Positions 18,801 through 24,989 of a DNA stretch of 34,025 nt are shown piece by piece (the stretch's first letter is position 1; each line of letters opens with the position of its first letter). The position numbers were made by a program, and so were the translations under genes. Origin of the DNA: Paludibacter propionicigenes (GTDB lineage Bacteria > Bacteroidota > Bacteroidia > Bacteroidales > JAFGXI01); NCBI GenBank assembly GCA_020721655.1, contig DYMG01000022.1:1-34025 (forward strand), in the 5' to 3' direction. The notes beneath the pieces were generated by a model, which was given only the letters and a program-made list of their open reading frames with translations, had not been told where the DNA came from and searched no databases.

Positions 18801-19167
18801 AAATTTAAACCAACTCGAATATTCCGGAGCACTTAATCCGCTATACATAGTTAGAGATGCCAAAATAATAGAAATAAAAGGCAGTAGATTTTCTATTGGT
18901 TCGCAAGACGCTACAAACACATTCGATAACCATAAAATAAATCTTAAAAAAGACGATATGCTTTATATTTTTTCTGATGGATATGCTGACCAATTTGGTG
19001 GACCTTTAGGAAAAAAATATAAATTCAGAAGATTTAGACACACACTTCTTACAATACACAATATGCCTGTGAAAAAACAAAAACTGTTCTTAAACGAAAA
19101 TTTAGATAGCTGGATGGGCGATTTAGAACAAGTTGATGATGTTTTACTAATTGGAATAAGGGTATAA
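15865..19167 (+). CDS. Periplasmic propeller sensor with cytoplasmic SpoIIE-type PP2C phosphatase
   Basis: An 1100-residue one-protein sensor. A signal peptide (1-21, ending YSQ) is followed by about 14 Reg_prop repeats (pattern DxxGxLWIGTxxGLNxxD), enough for two seven-bladed propellers, up to about residue 680. Next comes a Y_Y_Y Ig-like domain (about 690-785), a transmembrane helix (about 795-817), a short coiled coil, and a SpoIIE-type phosphatase. The linker has the ERIQKAMMP motif from E861. Metal-binding acids are all visible: SGDF (D894), DCTGHG (D911), DGMD (D968, D971), SDGYAD (D1038) and QVDDV (D1091/D1092), so the enzyme should be active on phosphoserine or phosphothreonine of an unseen partner, such as an anti-sigma antagonist. 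The propeller-Y_Y_Y front is best known from hybrid two-component sensors; here the kinase is replaced by a phosphatase. The acyltransferase gene starts 6 bp downstream. Confidence 0.93.
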   Translation: MRKYIYIILVVSNFLNVQLYSQDFAFKHLTVDDGLSQSSVNCIKQTKDGYLWFGTQEGLNRYNGYEFKIYANNPKDTNSLSNSWIWSIAEDKKGNLWIGTNAGLNYFDRKTNKFKRFIHNSKIHGSIPSDQIYGVYVDKDDVLWLKTITSICKYNKSNNEFIEFEHGRDFLDPEQSDFPFPIIETKDGLWVGSYKGLQNFNKNQEKFKFFTHKENDPTSLSDNTVYSVVEDKQQMIWIATNNGLNRLDPKTKKIKHFNYEKNNNSSISSNQIISLFVDDEGYLWVGTRGNGVDKINTTTLHITHFKNEKGNKESLALNTVYSIFEDNSKNIWLGTNGNGIDNVSLRQPKFKLYKNSSGANSYNLSENMIAAVYEYSEDIIWIGTWSNGLNILNRKTRQVIRPNIKIPGNDIHVIFERKNGDIFLGTSNGISIYNKTTQEFSDYIKKIGIKTTKLDNNRIYSIIEDENENLWIGTSNGLHKIDTKTNELTTFSSNKKIKSSISNSSIITVFEDSEGFIWVGTSNGLNKFNPSSNTFEHFISDNSPSNHIKNDLYKTINSNYIFAILEDKQGYLWIGTTSGINKYDKITGTFRYFTKKDGLPNETVYELIQDKLDNIWYSTNRGIGYLNPKTELFTNFDKGDGLQGLEYNNGASFKSNKSGEIYFGGSDGLNSFIPGNLVKNDIIPKVVIESYEKISSKGVSDILLDGVEAIHLNSEDKSIKIKFASLEFTNPSKNQYKYKLEGFDEDWINNGTNHYAVYSNLSQGEYIFKVKGSNNDLIWSTEATLIITVSPPWYISYWAFSIYFVLTISVISVIIRLRTKKLNAVNQTLRQKQIAAMEIAKQKEELDTLITNIRDSITYAERIQKAMMPSEYLFKKLLPESFLLYRPKDIVSGDFYWIAEKNNKVFVAAVDCTGHGVPGAFMSIIGFDLLRNITRDQGIEDPSEILNRMNIGVSETFSKNAGEAEVKDGMDISIIVIDKNLNQLEYSGALNPLYIVRDAKIIEIKGSRFSIGSQDATNTFDNHKINLKKDDMLYIFSDGYADQFGGPLGKKYKFRRFRHTLLTIHNMPVKKQKLFLNENLDSWMGDLEQVDDVLLIGIRV

Positions 19168-19173
19168 TAAAAG

Positions 19174-20028
19174 ATGGAACAACACGAAAACAAAAATACT
19201 ATACAATTTATTGATGTAGAAGTTGCTATACAATCTAAAAATCCAAAGTTATTAAAAGTATTACCCAAATTTGTTATAAATTATATAAAAAAAGTTCTGC
19301 ACCAAAACGAAATAAATAATATTTTCAATGATTATAAAAACCTACAGGGTTTAGATTTTACCGATGCTTTATTAAAACATTTTAATATTAAAATAGAAAT
19401 TTTTGGATTTGAAAATGTTTTACACAATAAAAAATATATTTTTGTCGCCAACCACCCAATTGGAGGATTTGAAAGTATTGGTCTAATGAATATTGTGGGG
19501 CAAAAATACCCAAACCTTAAATTTTTAGTTAACGATGTACTTTTGCAAATAAAAAACTTATCAACACTATTTATACCTATAAATAAATTTGGAAATCAAG
19601 CAAAAAACTCGGTTTTAAAAATAGAAGAAGCCTATAACTCTGAAAATCAAATACTAATTTTTCCAGCAGGAATAGTTTCTAGAAAAATAAATGGTAAAAT
19701 TCAGGATTTTAAATGGCAAAAAAGTTTTATAACAAAATCGGTACAACATAAACGAGATGTAATCCCCGTTTTTATATCAGCAAAAAACTCCTCATTTTTT
19801 TACAATTTAGCCCTAATTAGAACAAAATTGGGGATAAAAGCTAACTTAGAAATGTTTTATCTTGCCGACGAATCGTTTAAACAAAAAAATAAAACTATAA
19901 GTTTCTATTTTGGGAAACCAATAGAATATACAAACTTTAACAAACAATTTACACCCGACCAATGGGCAGCAAAAGTTAGAGAACACGTTTACAACCTATC
20001 TAAAAACTATAACAAATCTTTTCAATAA
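19174..20028 (+). CDS. PlsC-like acyltransferase (GlsA/OlsA-type)
   Basis: A 284-residue acyltransferase. The catalytic block is VANHPIGGFESIG with H94 and E100 (a variant of HxxxxD that resembles the NHPxGGxD form of Bacteroidota glycine/ornithine-lipid O-acyltransferases), followed by a substrate block near 125-140 (STLFIPINKFGNQ) and IFPAGIVSRK near 163-172 (the EGTR-like motif). It would move an acyl chain from acyl-ACP or acyl-CoA to a hydroxyl on a lipid. No strong membrane helix is seen. It starts only 6 bp after the sensor phosphatase stop (TAA AAG ATG), so it shares its transcript, and is followed by the ammonia-lyase gene, whose own promoter lies in between. Aryl-polyene and flexirubin clusters often include an acyltransferase that could attach the polyene to a lipid; that role is inference. 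Confidence 0.8.
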   Translation: MEQHENKNTIQFIDVEVAIQSKNPKLLKVLPKFVINYIKKVLHQNEINNIFNDYKNLQGLDFTDALLKHFNIKIEIFGFENVLHNKKYIFVANHPIGGFESIGLMNIVGQKYPNLKFLVNDVLLQIKNLSTLFIPINKFGNQAKNSVLKIEEAYNSENQILIFPAGIVSRKINGKIQDFKWQKSFITKSVQHKRDVIPVFISAKNSSFFYNLALIRTKLGIKANLEMFYLADESFKQKNKTISFYFGKPIEYTNFNKQFTPDQWAAKVREHVYNLSKNYNKSFQ

Positions 20029-20064
20029 GTTTTTGTAAAAAAATTAATTGTAACTCAAATTTTA

Positions 20065-20072
20065 TATTTTTG
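20065..20072 (+). promoter_or_regulatory. Bacteroidota -7 element (TATTTTTG) upstream of the ammonia-lyase
   Basis: Exact TAnnTTTG match, 16 bp before the ATG. The predicted transcript start is about 8-10 bases before the ATG. It separates lyase-KR-KS from the acyltransferase and sensor genes. No -33 TTG was seen at 19-21 bp spacing. Confidence 0.5.
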
Positions 20073-20087
20073 TAAAAAAAACATTAA

Positions 20088-21611
20088 ATGATATTAATAT
20101 CTAAAACTGATATAACTCTTGAACAGTTAAAACAATTACTAATAAAAAGCGAAGAAATAGGTATTGACAAAAATACAAAAAACACTACCGATGAAAGCTT
20201 TAATTTTTTATTAGATTTTGCAAAAAATAAAATAATTTATGGCGTTAATACTGGATTTGGTCCAATGGCTCAATATAAAATTAACACTAACGAACAATTA
20301 CAATTACAATACAATTTAATTAGAAGCCACGCCGCTGGAATTGGCGAAGCACTTTCTCCTATTTTTGTTAAAGCCGCAATGATAGCTCGCCTAAAAAGCC
20401 TTGCTTTGGGTTATTCCGGAGTTCCCTCAGAACTTATTTCGCTTATATCGGAATTAATAAACAAAAATATAACACCTTTTATACCAAAACACGGTGGCGT
20501 TGGAGCCAGCGGCGATTTAGTTCAACTTGCACATTTAGCATTAAACTTAATTGGCGAAGGAAATGTTTTTTACGAAAATAAATTACAACCTACCAACAAA
20601 GTTTTTAAAAAACTAAATATAAAACCATTTAAAATTAAACTTCGCGATGGACTTGCTCTTATAAACGGAACTTCTGTAATGACCGGAATAGGAATAGTTA
20701 ACATAATAAATGCAAAAAAAACATTAGAATTATCTCTATTAGCATCATCACTAATAAACGAAATAGTACAATCGTTCGACGACCATTTCTCCCTTGAATT
20801 AAACTCTGTAAAAAAACACGAAGGACAACAAGAAATTGCCAAAGATATGCGTAATATACTAATTGACAGTAAATTAATACGCAAACGTGAAGAGCATTTT
20901 TACGAAAAAACAACAAAAGAAACAGTTTTCAAACAAAAAGTACAAGAATACTACTCTTTAAGATGCTTACCTCAAATTTTAGGTCCAATTTTAGAAACAA
21001 TAAATAATGCCGAAAAAATACTAATTGAAGAAATAAATTCGGTAAACGACAACCCAATAATAGACGTTAAAAACAAACAAGTTTTTCATGGCGGAAATTT
21101 TCATGGCGATTATATTTCTTTTGAAATGGACAAACTTAAAATTGCAATCACAAAACTGTCAATGTTGGCAGAACGCCAAATTAATTTCTTAATGAACGAT
21201 AAACTGAACGAAATACTTAAACCTTTCGTTAATTTAGGAAAACTTGGCTTAACTTTAGGATTACAAGGCACACAATTTACGGCAACATCTACAACTGCCG
21301 AAAATCAAATGCTATCTAACCCAATGTACATACACAGTATTCCAAACAACAACGACAATCAAGACATTGTAAGTATGGGAACAAATTCGGCACTTATAAC
21401 TTCAACTGTAATCGATAACACTTTTCAAGTTTTAGCTGTTCAGTTTTTAGCAATAATTCAAGCCGTAGATTATCTAAATATTAAAGATAAACTCTCATCA
21501 AAAACCAAAAATATTTACAACGAACTTAGACTAATTGTACCTTCTTTTACCAAAGATGATATAAGACACAACGATTTGCAGAAAATTTATAACTATTTAA
21601 AAGAAAAATAA
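20088..21611 (+). CDS. Aromatic amino acid ammonia-lyase, probably tyrosine ammonia-lyase
   Basis: A 507-residue enzyme of the HAL/PAL/TAL family. The self-formed MIO cofactor comes from A140-S141-G142 (GGVGASGDLVQLAHLAL). Y51 in YGVNTGFGPMAQY and the NDNPI and GGNFHGD motifs complete the active site. It would release ammonia from L-tyrosine to give 4-coumarate. Many databases will call it histidine ammonia-lyase, because the selectivity position reads S80-H81, as in histidine lyases. I prefer TAL because the sequence closely resembles my memory of the characterised Flavobacterium johnsoniae TAL (for example GFGPMAQY, NLIRSH, EYYSLRC.PQILGP, IPNNNDNQDIVSMGTNSA), because KR and KS genes follow directly, and because no histidine-degradation genes are near. 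The KR gene begins 4 bp after the stop. Confidence 0.88.
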   Translation: MILISKTDITLEQLKQLLIKSEEIGIDKNTKNTTDESFNFLLDFAKNKIIYGVNTGFGPMAQYKINTNEQLQLQYNLIRSHAAGIGEALSPIFVKAAMIARLKSLALGYSGVPSELISLISELINKNITPFIPKHGGVGASGDLVQLAHLALNLIGEGNVFYENKLQPTNKVFKKLNIKPFKIKLRDGLALINGTSVMTGIGIVNIINAKKTLELSLLASSLINEIVQSFDDHFSLELNSVKKHEGQQEIAKDMRNILIDSKLIRKREEHFYEKTTKETVFKQKVQEYYSLRCLPQILGPILETINNAEKILIEEINSVNDNPIIDVKNKQVFHGGNFHGDYISFEMDKLKIAITKLSMLAERQINFLMNDKLNEILKPFVNLGKLGLTLGLQGTQFTATSTTAENQMLSNPMYIHSIPNNNDNQDIVSMGTNSALITSTVIDNTFQVLAVQFLAIIQAVDYLNIKDKLSSKTKNIYNELRLIVPSFTKDDIRHNDLQKIYNYLKEK

Positions 21612-21615
21612 TATT

Positions 21616-22344
21616 ATGAAATATGCATTAGTAACAGGTGGCTCCAGAGGAATAGGTAGAGCAATTAGCATAAAACTTGCTAAAATGGGAAATTACGTTG
21701 TTATAAACTATAATTCAAACCTTCAAGAAGCCCAAAAAACTTTAGAACTAATTACTGAAAATGGAGGTAAAGGAGAAATTTTACAATTCAATGTTGCCGA
21801 TATTAATCAAACTCATTCTGCCTTAGATTTATGGAAAGAACAAAACCCCGAGAACCATATTTCAATACTAATAAACAACGCAGGCTCGTCGGCCGATAAT
21901 TTAATGGTATGGCTAACTAAAGAAAATTGGGATAATGTTATAAATACAAACTTAAATAGCTTCTACAACGTAACACAACACCTTTTAACTAATATGATAG
22001 TTAATAAATTTGGACGAATAATTAACATAGTTTCTTTATCGGGAGTTAAAGGACTTCCCGGACAAACCAACTACTCCGCAGCAAAAGCAGGAGTAATAGG
22101 TGCTACAAAAGCTTTAGCTCAAGAACTAGGAAAAAAGAAAATAACAGTAAATGCAGTTGCTCCCGGATTTATTACCACCGATATGACCAAAAATTTACCA
22201 GAAGCCGAGCTTAAAAAAATGATTCCTCTAAACAGATTTGGAACAGCAGAAGAAGTAGCCGATTTAGTAGGATTTTTAGCGTCTAATGAAAGCAGTTACA
22301 TTACAGGAGAGGTTATAAACATTAACGGAGGTTTGCACACTTAA
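21616..22344 (+). CDS. 3-ketoacyl-ACP reductase (FabG-like, SDR)
   Basis: A 242-residue short-chain dehydrogenase. The NADPH-binding turn is TGGSRGIGRA near the N-terminus, followed by NNAGSSADNLM (about 88-98), then S140-region IVSLSGVKG, the catalytic Y153-SAA-K157 pair and VAPGFITTDMT. It reduces 3-ketoacyl-ACP to 3-hydroxyacyl-ACP. Placed between the ammonia-lyase (4 bp gap) and the ketosynthase (10 bp gap), it most likely serves polyene chain extension (an ApeQ-type role) rather than general fatty-acid synthesis, which is inference from context. Confidence 0.93.
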   Translation: MKYALVTGGSRGIGRAISIKLAKMGNYVVINYNSNLQEAQKTLELITENGGKGEILQFNVADINQTHSALDLWKEQNPENHISILINNAGSSADNLMVWLTKENWDNVINTNLNSFYNVTQHLLTNMIVNKFGRIINIVSLSGVKGLPGQTNYSAAKAGVIGATKALAQELGKKKITVNAVAPGFITTDMTKNLPEAELKKMIPLNRFGTAEEVADLVGFLASNESSYITGEVININGGLHT

Positions 22345-22354
22345 AATTTAGTAA

Positions 22355-23587
22355 ATGGAGAAAAGAGTTGTAATTACAGGAATGGGTATTTACTCAACAA
22401 TTGGGAAAAACTTAGAAGAAGTTAAAAACTCATTATACTTAGGTAAGTCAGGAATAGGCTTAGATTTAGTAAGAAAAGAAATGGGATTTCGCTCTGCTTT
22501 AACAGGAATTATTGAGCGACCAATATTAAAAGACCAACTGTCTCGCCGACAACGTGTTGGGTTGCCAGAACAGGGCGAATACGCTTATGTTTCTACTATG
22601 GAAGCTTTACAAAACGCAAAAATAGACCAAGAATATTTAAACAACAATGAAGTAGGAATTCTTTTTGGAAACGATAGCTCTGCTGTTCCTGTAATTGAAG
22701 CTATTGATAGAGTTCGTGAAAAAAAAGATACTATGCTAATTGGCTCCGGATCAATTTTTCAATCAATGAACTCTACTGTAAGTATGAACCTTTCCGTTAT
22801 TTTAAAACTTAGAGGTATTAATTTTACTGTTAGTGGTGCTTGTGCTAGTGGCTCTCACGCAATTGGTATAGGCTACATTCTTATAAAACAAGGCTTGCAA
22901 GATATGATTATTTGTGGTGGTGCACAAGAAGTAAACGCTTATTCTATGGGTAGTTTCGATGGATTAAGTGCATTCTCAATTTACGAAAAAGACCCTACAA
23001 AAGCCTGCCGTCCTTTTGATAGGGATAGAGACGGATTAGTCCCCAGTGGAGGTTCAGCAACAGTAATAATTGAAAGCTACGATTCTGCTATACGAAGAGG
23101 TGCCCCAATTTTAGGCGAAATATTAAGCTACGGATTTTCATCAAATGGCGACCATATTTCTGTGCCAAATGTAGAAGGTCCATCTATCTCTCTTCAAAAA
23201 GCTCTTACCCTCGCCAATTTAAAAGCCTCAGATGTCGATTATATTAATGCACATGCAACAGCAACACCAGTGGGCGATTCTAACGAAGCTCAAGCTATTT
23301 ATAATATATTTGGAGCAAAAATACCAATAAGTTCTACAAAATCAATGACCGGACACGAAATGTGGATGGGGGGTGCTAGCGAAATTATTTACTCTTTACT
23401 AATGGCTCAAAATAATTTTATTGCTCCAAACATTAATTTCGAAAATCCTGATGAATATTCGGCAAAAATTAACATCATTAGCAAAACTAAAGAACATAAA
23501 ATTAATACTTTCCTGTCAAATTCTTTTGGCTTTGGCGGTACAAACTCATCTTTAATTGTTAAAAAATTAGGCACTACAAGTTTTTGA
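22355..23587 (+). CDS. 3-ketoacyl-ACP synthase (FabF-like, aryl-polyene type)
   Basis: A 410-residue condensing enzyme of the thiolase fold with the Cys-His-His triad: C163 (GACASGSHA), H300 (NAHATATPVGD) and H334 (KSMTGHEMWMGGASE). All three are in place, so it should be a true ketosynthase and not a chain-length factor. The N-terminus VVITGMGIYSTIGKNLEEVK and RRQRVGLPEQGEYAY, plus the HATATP (not HGTSTP) and TGHEMWMGG forms, are those I recall from Bacteroidota flexirubin/aryl-polyene KAS proteins rather than housekeeping FabF. Gene order ammonia-lyase, KR, KS resembles parts of those clusters. ACP and malonyl-transfer genes are not adjacent; a transposase fragment begins about 60 bp downstream. 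Confidence 0.92.
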   Translation: MEKRVVITGMGIYSTIGKNLEEVKNSLYLGKSGIGLDLVRKEMGFRSALTGIIERPILKDQLSRRQRVGLPEQGEYAYVSTMEALQNAKIDQEYLNNNEVGILFGNDSSAVPVIEAIDRVREKKDTMLIGSGSIFQSMNSTVSMNLSVILKLRGINFTVSGACASGSHAIGIGYILIKQGLQDMIICGGAQEVNAYSMGSFDGLSAFSIYEKDPTKACRPFDRDRDGLVPSGGSATVIIESYDSAIRRGAPILGEILSYGFSSNGDHISVPNVEGPSISLQKALTLANLKASDVDYINAHATATPVGDSNEAQAIYNIFGAKIPISSTKSMTGHEMWMGGASEIIYSLLMAQNNFIAPNINFENPDEYSAKINIISKTKEHKINTFLSNSFGFGGTNSSLIVKKLGTTSF

Positions 23588-23648
23588 GTGAAAAAACATA
23601 TCTAAGTTTTAACAGAAATATAAATATATTTACAATTTAACACGAAAC

Positions 23649-23744
23649 ATGCAAAAAGAAGAATTTATAACTCGCTTATTAAATTTCGGAGACGATTGGA
23701 AAATAACAGATATTAGAGTTAATACAGAACGCCTAAGCCTTTAA
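23649..23744 (+). pseudogene. Possible truncated ISL3-family transposase N-terminus
   Basis: A 31-codon frame starts ATG at 23649 and stops TAA at 23742-23744. It reads MQKEEFITRLLNFGDDWKIT and continues DIRVNTERLSL. This resembles the first 30 residues of ISL3-type transposases (typical pattern LLNLxxxWxVxDIxVN...). The rest of such a protein is absent, and the stop lies 2 bp from the end of the convergent DUF1003 gene. It may mark an old insertion or a deletion. A chance short frame cannot be ruled out. Confidence 0.4.
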
Positions 23745-23746
23745 GC

Positions 23747-24184
23747 TTATTGTCTCTTTTCTAAATTTTTCAAGATTTCGAGTTGTCTTTCCTGACTTTC
23801 AAATAGTGTTTGTATCTGTTCTTTGATTAAAAGCTCAACTTTTTGATTTAACGCTCTAATTTCCAATTCAGATTTTAAGTTTATGAGATAGTCATTTTCA
23901 CTTCGCTTTCTATCTTTTTCCTCTTGCCTGTTTTGGTTCATCATAATGATTGGTGCTTGTAAAGCTGCTATGCAGGAAAGAATAAGATTCATTAAAATAA
24001 ATGGGTAAGGGTCAAAGTTTTCCTTTATCGGTGGCAAGGTATTGAAAAGAATCCAAACAACTAAAATCACGAAAAATGAAATTATGAATCCCCAACTACC
24101 TCCAAATTTTGCAACCTTATCGGATATACTTTGTCCTTTGGAAAGCACTTCCTTTGGTGGGTTCAAAAGATTGTTTGTTATCAA
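23747..24184 (-). CDS. DUF1003 inner-membrane protein, N-terminus in doubt
   Basis: The 145 codons from a TTG at 24184 encode ISDKVAKFGGSWGFIISFF, a hydrophobic helix (about 32-48), FDPYPFILMNLILSCIAALQ with a second helix (about 59-77), APIIMMNQNRQ and a charged helical tail. This is the DUF1003 core. Function is unknown for the family. No ATG lies upstream in frame before a stop at 24202-24200; beyond this TAA the frame stays open back to an ATG at 24277. So either a TTG starts a shortened protein or a premature stop splits the gene. The tail ends 2 bp from a transposase-like fragment. Base composition looks less A-rich than the neighbours, so transfer is possible. Confidence 0.8.
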   Translation of the reverse strand: MITNNLLNPPKEVLSKGQSISDKVAKFGGSWGFIISFFVILVVWILFNTLPPIKENFDPYPFILMNLILSCIAALQAPIIMMNQNRQEEKDRKRSENDYLINLKSELEIRALNQKVELLIKEQIQTLFESQERQLEILKNLEKRQ

Positions 24185-24199
24185 AGTTTCGTCATCAAT

Positions 24200-24277
24200 T
24201 TATTTTTTAACAATTTCCTGAAGTTTTTTGATTTGTGCTGTTTTAGCGGTTAAAATATTGTCTATGTCAATGTCCAT
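24200..24277 (-). pseudogene. Upstream in-frame piece of the DUF1003 gene, ended by TAA
   Basis: Reads MDIDIDNILTAKTAQIKKLQ followed by EIVKK and a TAA at 24202-24200, in the same frame as the DUF1003 core. Just after the stop the frame continues IDDETLITNNLLNPPKEVLS, like the helix-rich region that precedes the core in DUF1003 proteins. It is most simply the original N-terminus, separated by a nonsense change (for instance from TCA or CAA). A real 25-residue leader peptide is the alternative. Confidence 0.45.
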
Positions 24278-24290
24278 TTGTTGATTTTTT

Positions 24291-24395
24291 ATTCTGTTTA
24301 ATTATATTTTTAACTTTCCTAAAGTTTTTTTAAATGAACCACAACTTACATTACCCCAATCAAAACAGAATCTTTATTCTGAGGAATTAGAATAA
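24291..24395. repeat. Mutually exclusive inverted repeats around ATTCTG
   Basis: ATTCTGTTT at 24291-24299 is complementary to AAACAGAAT at 24363-24371. CAGAAT (24366-24371) also pairs with ATTCTG (24376-24381) across 4 bases, and TTATTCT (24374-24380) pairs with AGAATAA (24389-24395) across 8 bases. These hairpins share bases, so they would exclude one another. The last one lies directly after the MORN gene's stop and may end its transcript. There is no T-run in the right place for a strong intrinsic terminator. Confidence 0.5.
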
Positions 24396-24401
24396 TTTAT
24401 A

Positions 24402-24818
24402 CTAATTCTTAAATTTACTCATTGATGGGTTTGGAATAATTTCACCTTTTTGATTGTATGAAATTTGGCGAATATTTTTATTTTCATCGTAAATTATTTC
24501 TGATTTTTTTACGCCATTTTTATAATAATATATGCTTTTTCCGTGTTTAATTCCATTTTTATACTGAGCATATCTTTTTTTATTTCCATCTTTATACCAC
24601 CAAATCCAGTCGCCATTCATTTGTCCGTTAACATAATATCCGCCCATTCCAAGTTTGCCATTATCGTATAAAGTAAAACATTTTCCTGTGTAAGGAGTGT
24701 TTTCTCCGACAACATACATTAGTGCATTTTTCGACTCAAGTTCATCGTATTTAACTTTTCTTTGCGAAAATGTTAAAACAACTGTTAAAGACAATATTAG
24801 CGATAAAACATATTTCAT
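24402..24818 (-). CDS. Secreted MORN-repeat protein
   Basis: A 138-residue exported protein. The signal peptide is about 1-18 (MKYVLSLILSLTVVLTFS). The mature protein has repeated MORN_2-like units: YTGKCFTLYDNGKLGMGGYY, NGQMNGDWIWWYKDGNKKRY, NGIKHGKSIYYYKNGVKKSE, then YDENKNIRQISYNQKGE. Such proteins are often labelled YwqK-family antitoxins, but here the signal peptide and the lack of any adjacent toxin make a periplasmic or surface role more likely. Function is unknown. It is flanked by a palindrome on its 5' side and hairpins on its 3' side, and is probably a single-gene unit. Confidence 0.75.
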   Translation of the reverse strand: MKYVLSLILSLTVVLTFSQRKVKYDELESKNALMYVVGENTPYTGKCFTLYDNGKLGMGGYYVNGQMNGDWIWWYKDGNKKRYAQYKNGIKHGKSIYYYKNGVKKSEIIYDENKNIRQISYNQKGEIIPNPSMSKFKN

Positions 24819-24871
24819 ACTTGTGTATTTTTCGTAAATTTAAATAAATAAATTATATTTTTCGAAAAAAG

Positions 24872-24893
24872 TATATTATAAATTTATAATATA
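24872..24893. repeat. 22-bp perfect AT-only palindrome
   Basis: The 22 bases centred between 24882 and 24883 (half-site TATATTATAAA) are perfectly self-complementary. They lie 54 bp upstream of the MORN gene start (minus strand) and 44 bp from the icd terminator. It could be an operator for the MORN gene or a cruciform-prone spacer. In DNA this AT-rich a long palindrome is less surprising than elsewhere. A second, 12-bp palindrome (TTTTTCGAAAAA) is at 24858-24869. Confidence 0.6.
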
Positions 24894-24937
24894 TTATTTT
24901 TAAAAATCTAATTCAATAATTTTCAAATAATTGATAA

Positions 24938-24970
24938 AAAAAAGGGGAAAATTATATTTTCCCCTTTTTT
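24938..24970 (-). terminator. Intrinsic terminator after icd (bidirectional)
   Basis: AAAAAAGGGGAAAA pairs with TTTTCCCCTTTTTT around a 5-base loop (loop 24952-24956, itself closed by one more T-A pair). The hairpin is GC-clamped in the middle, ends in six T on either strand, and lies 19 bp past the icd stop on the minus strand. It is the strongest terminator of the window. Confidence 0.9.
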
Positions 24971-24989
24971 AATAAAATAGTGTATTTAA

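Noticed and set aside
20088-21611. Histidine utilisation locus
   Set aside because: No hutU, hutI or hutG neighbours; the following genes are a ketoreductase and ketosynthase.
24402-24818. MORN gene as the antitoxin of a toxin-antitoxin pair
   Set aside because: It has a signal peptide and no small toxin-like gene next to it; the YwqK antitoxin label rests on repeat similarity only.
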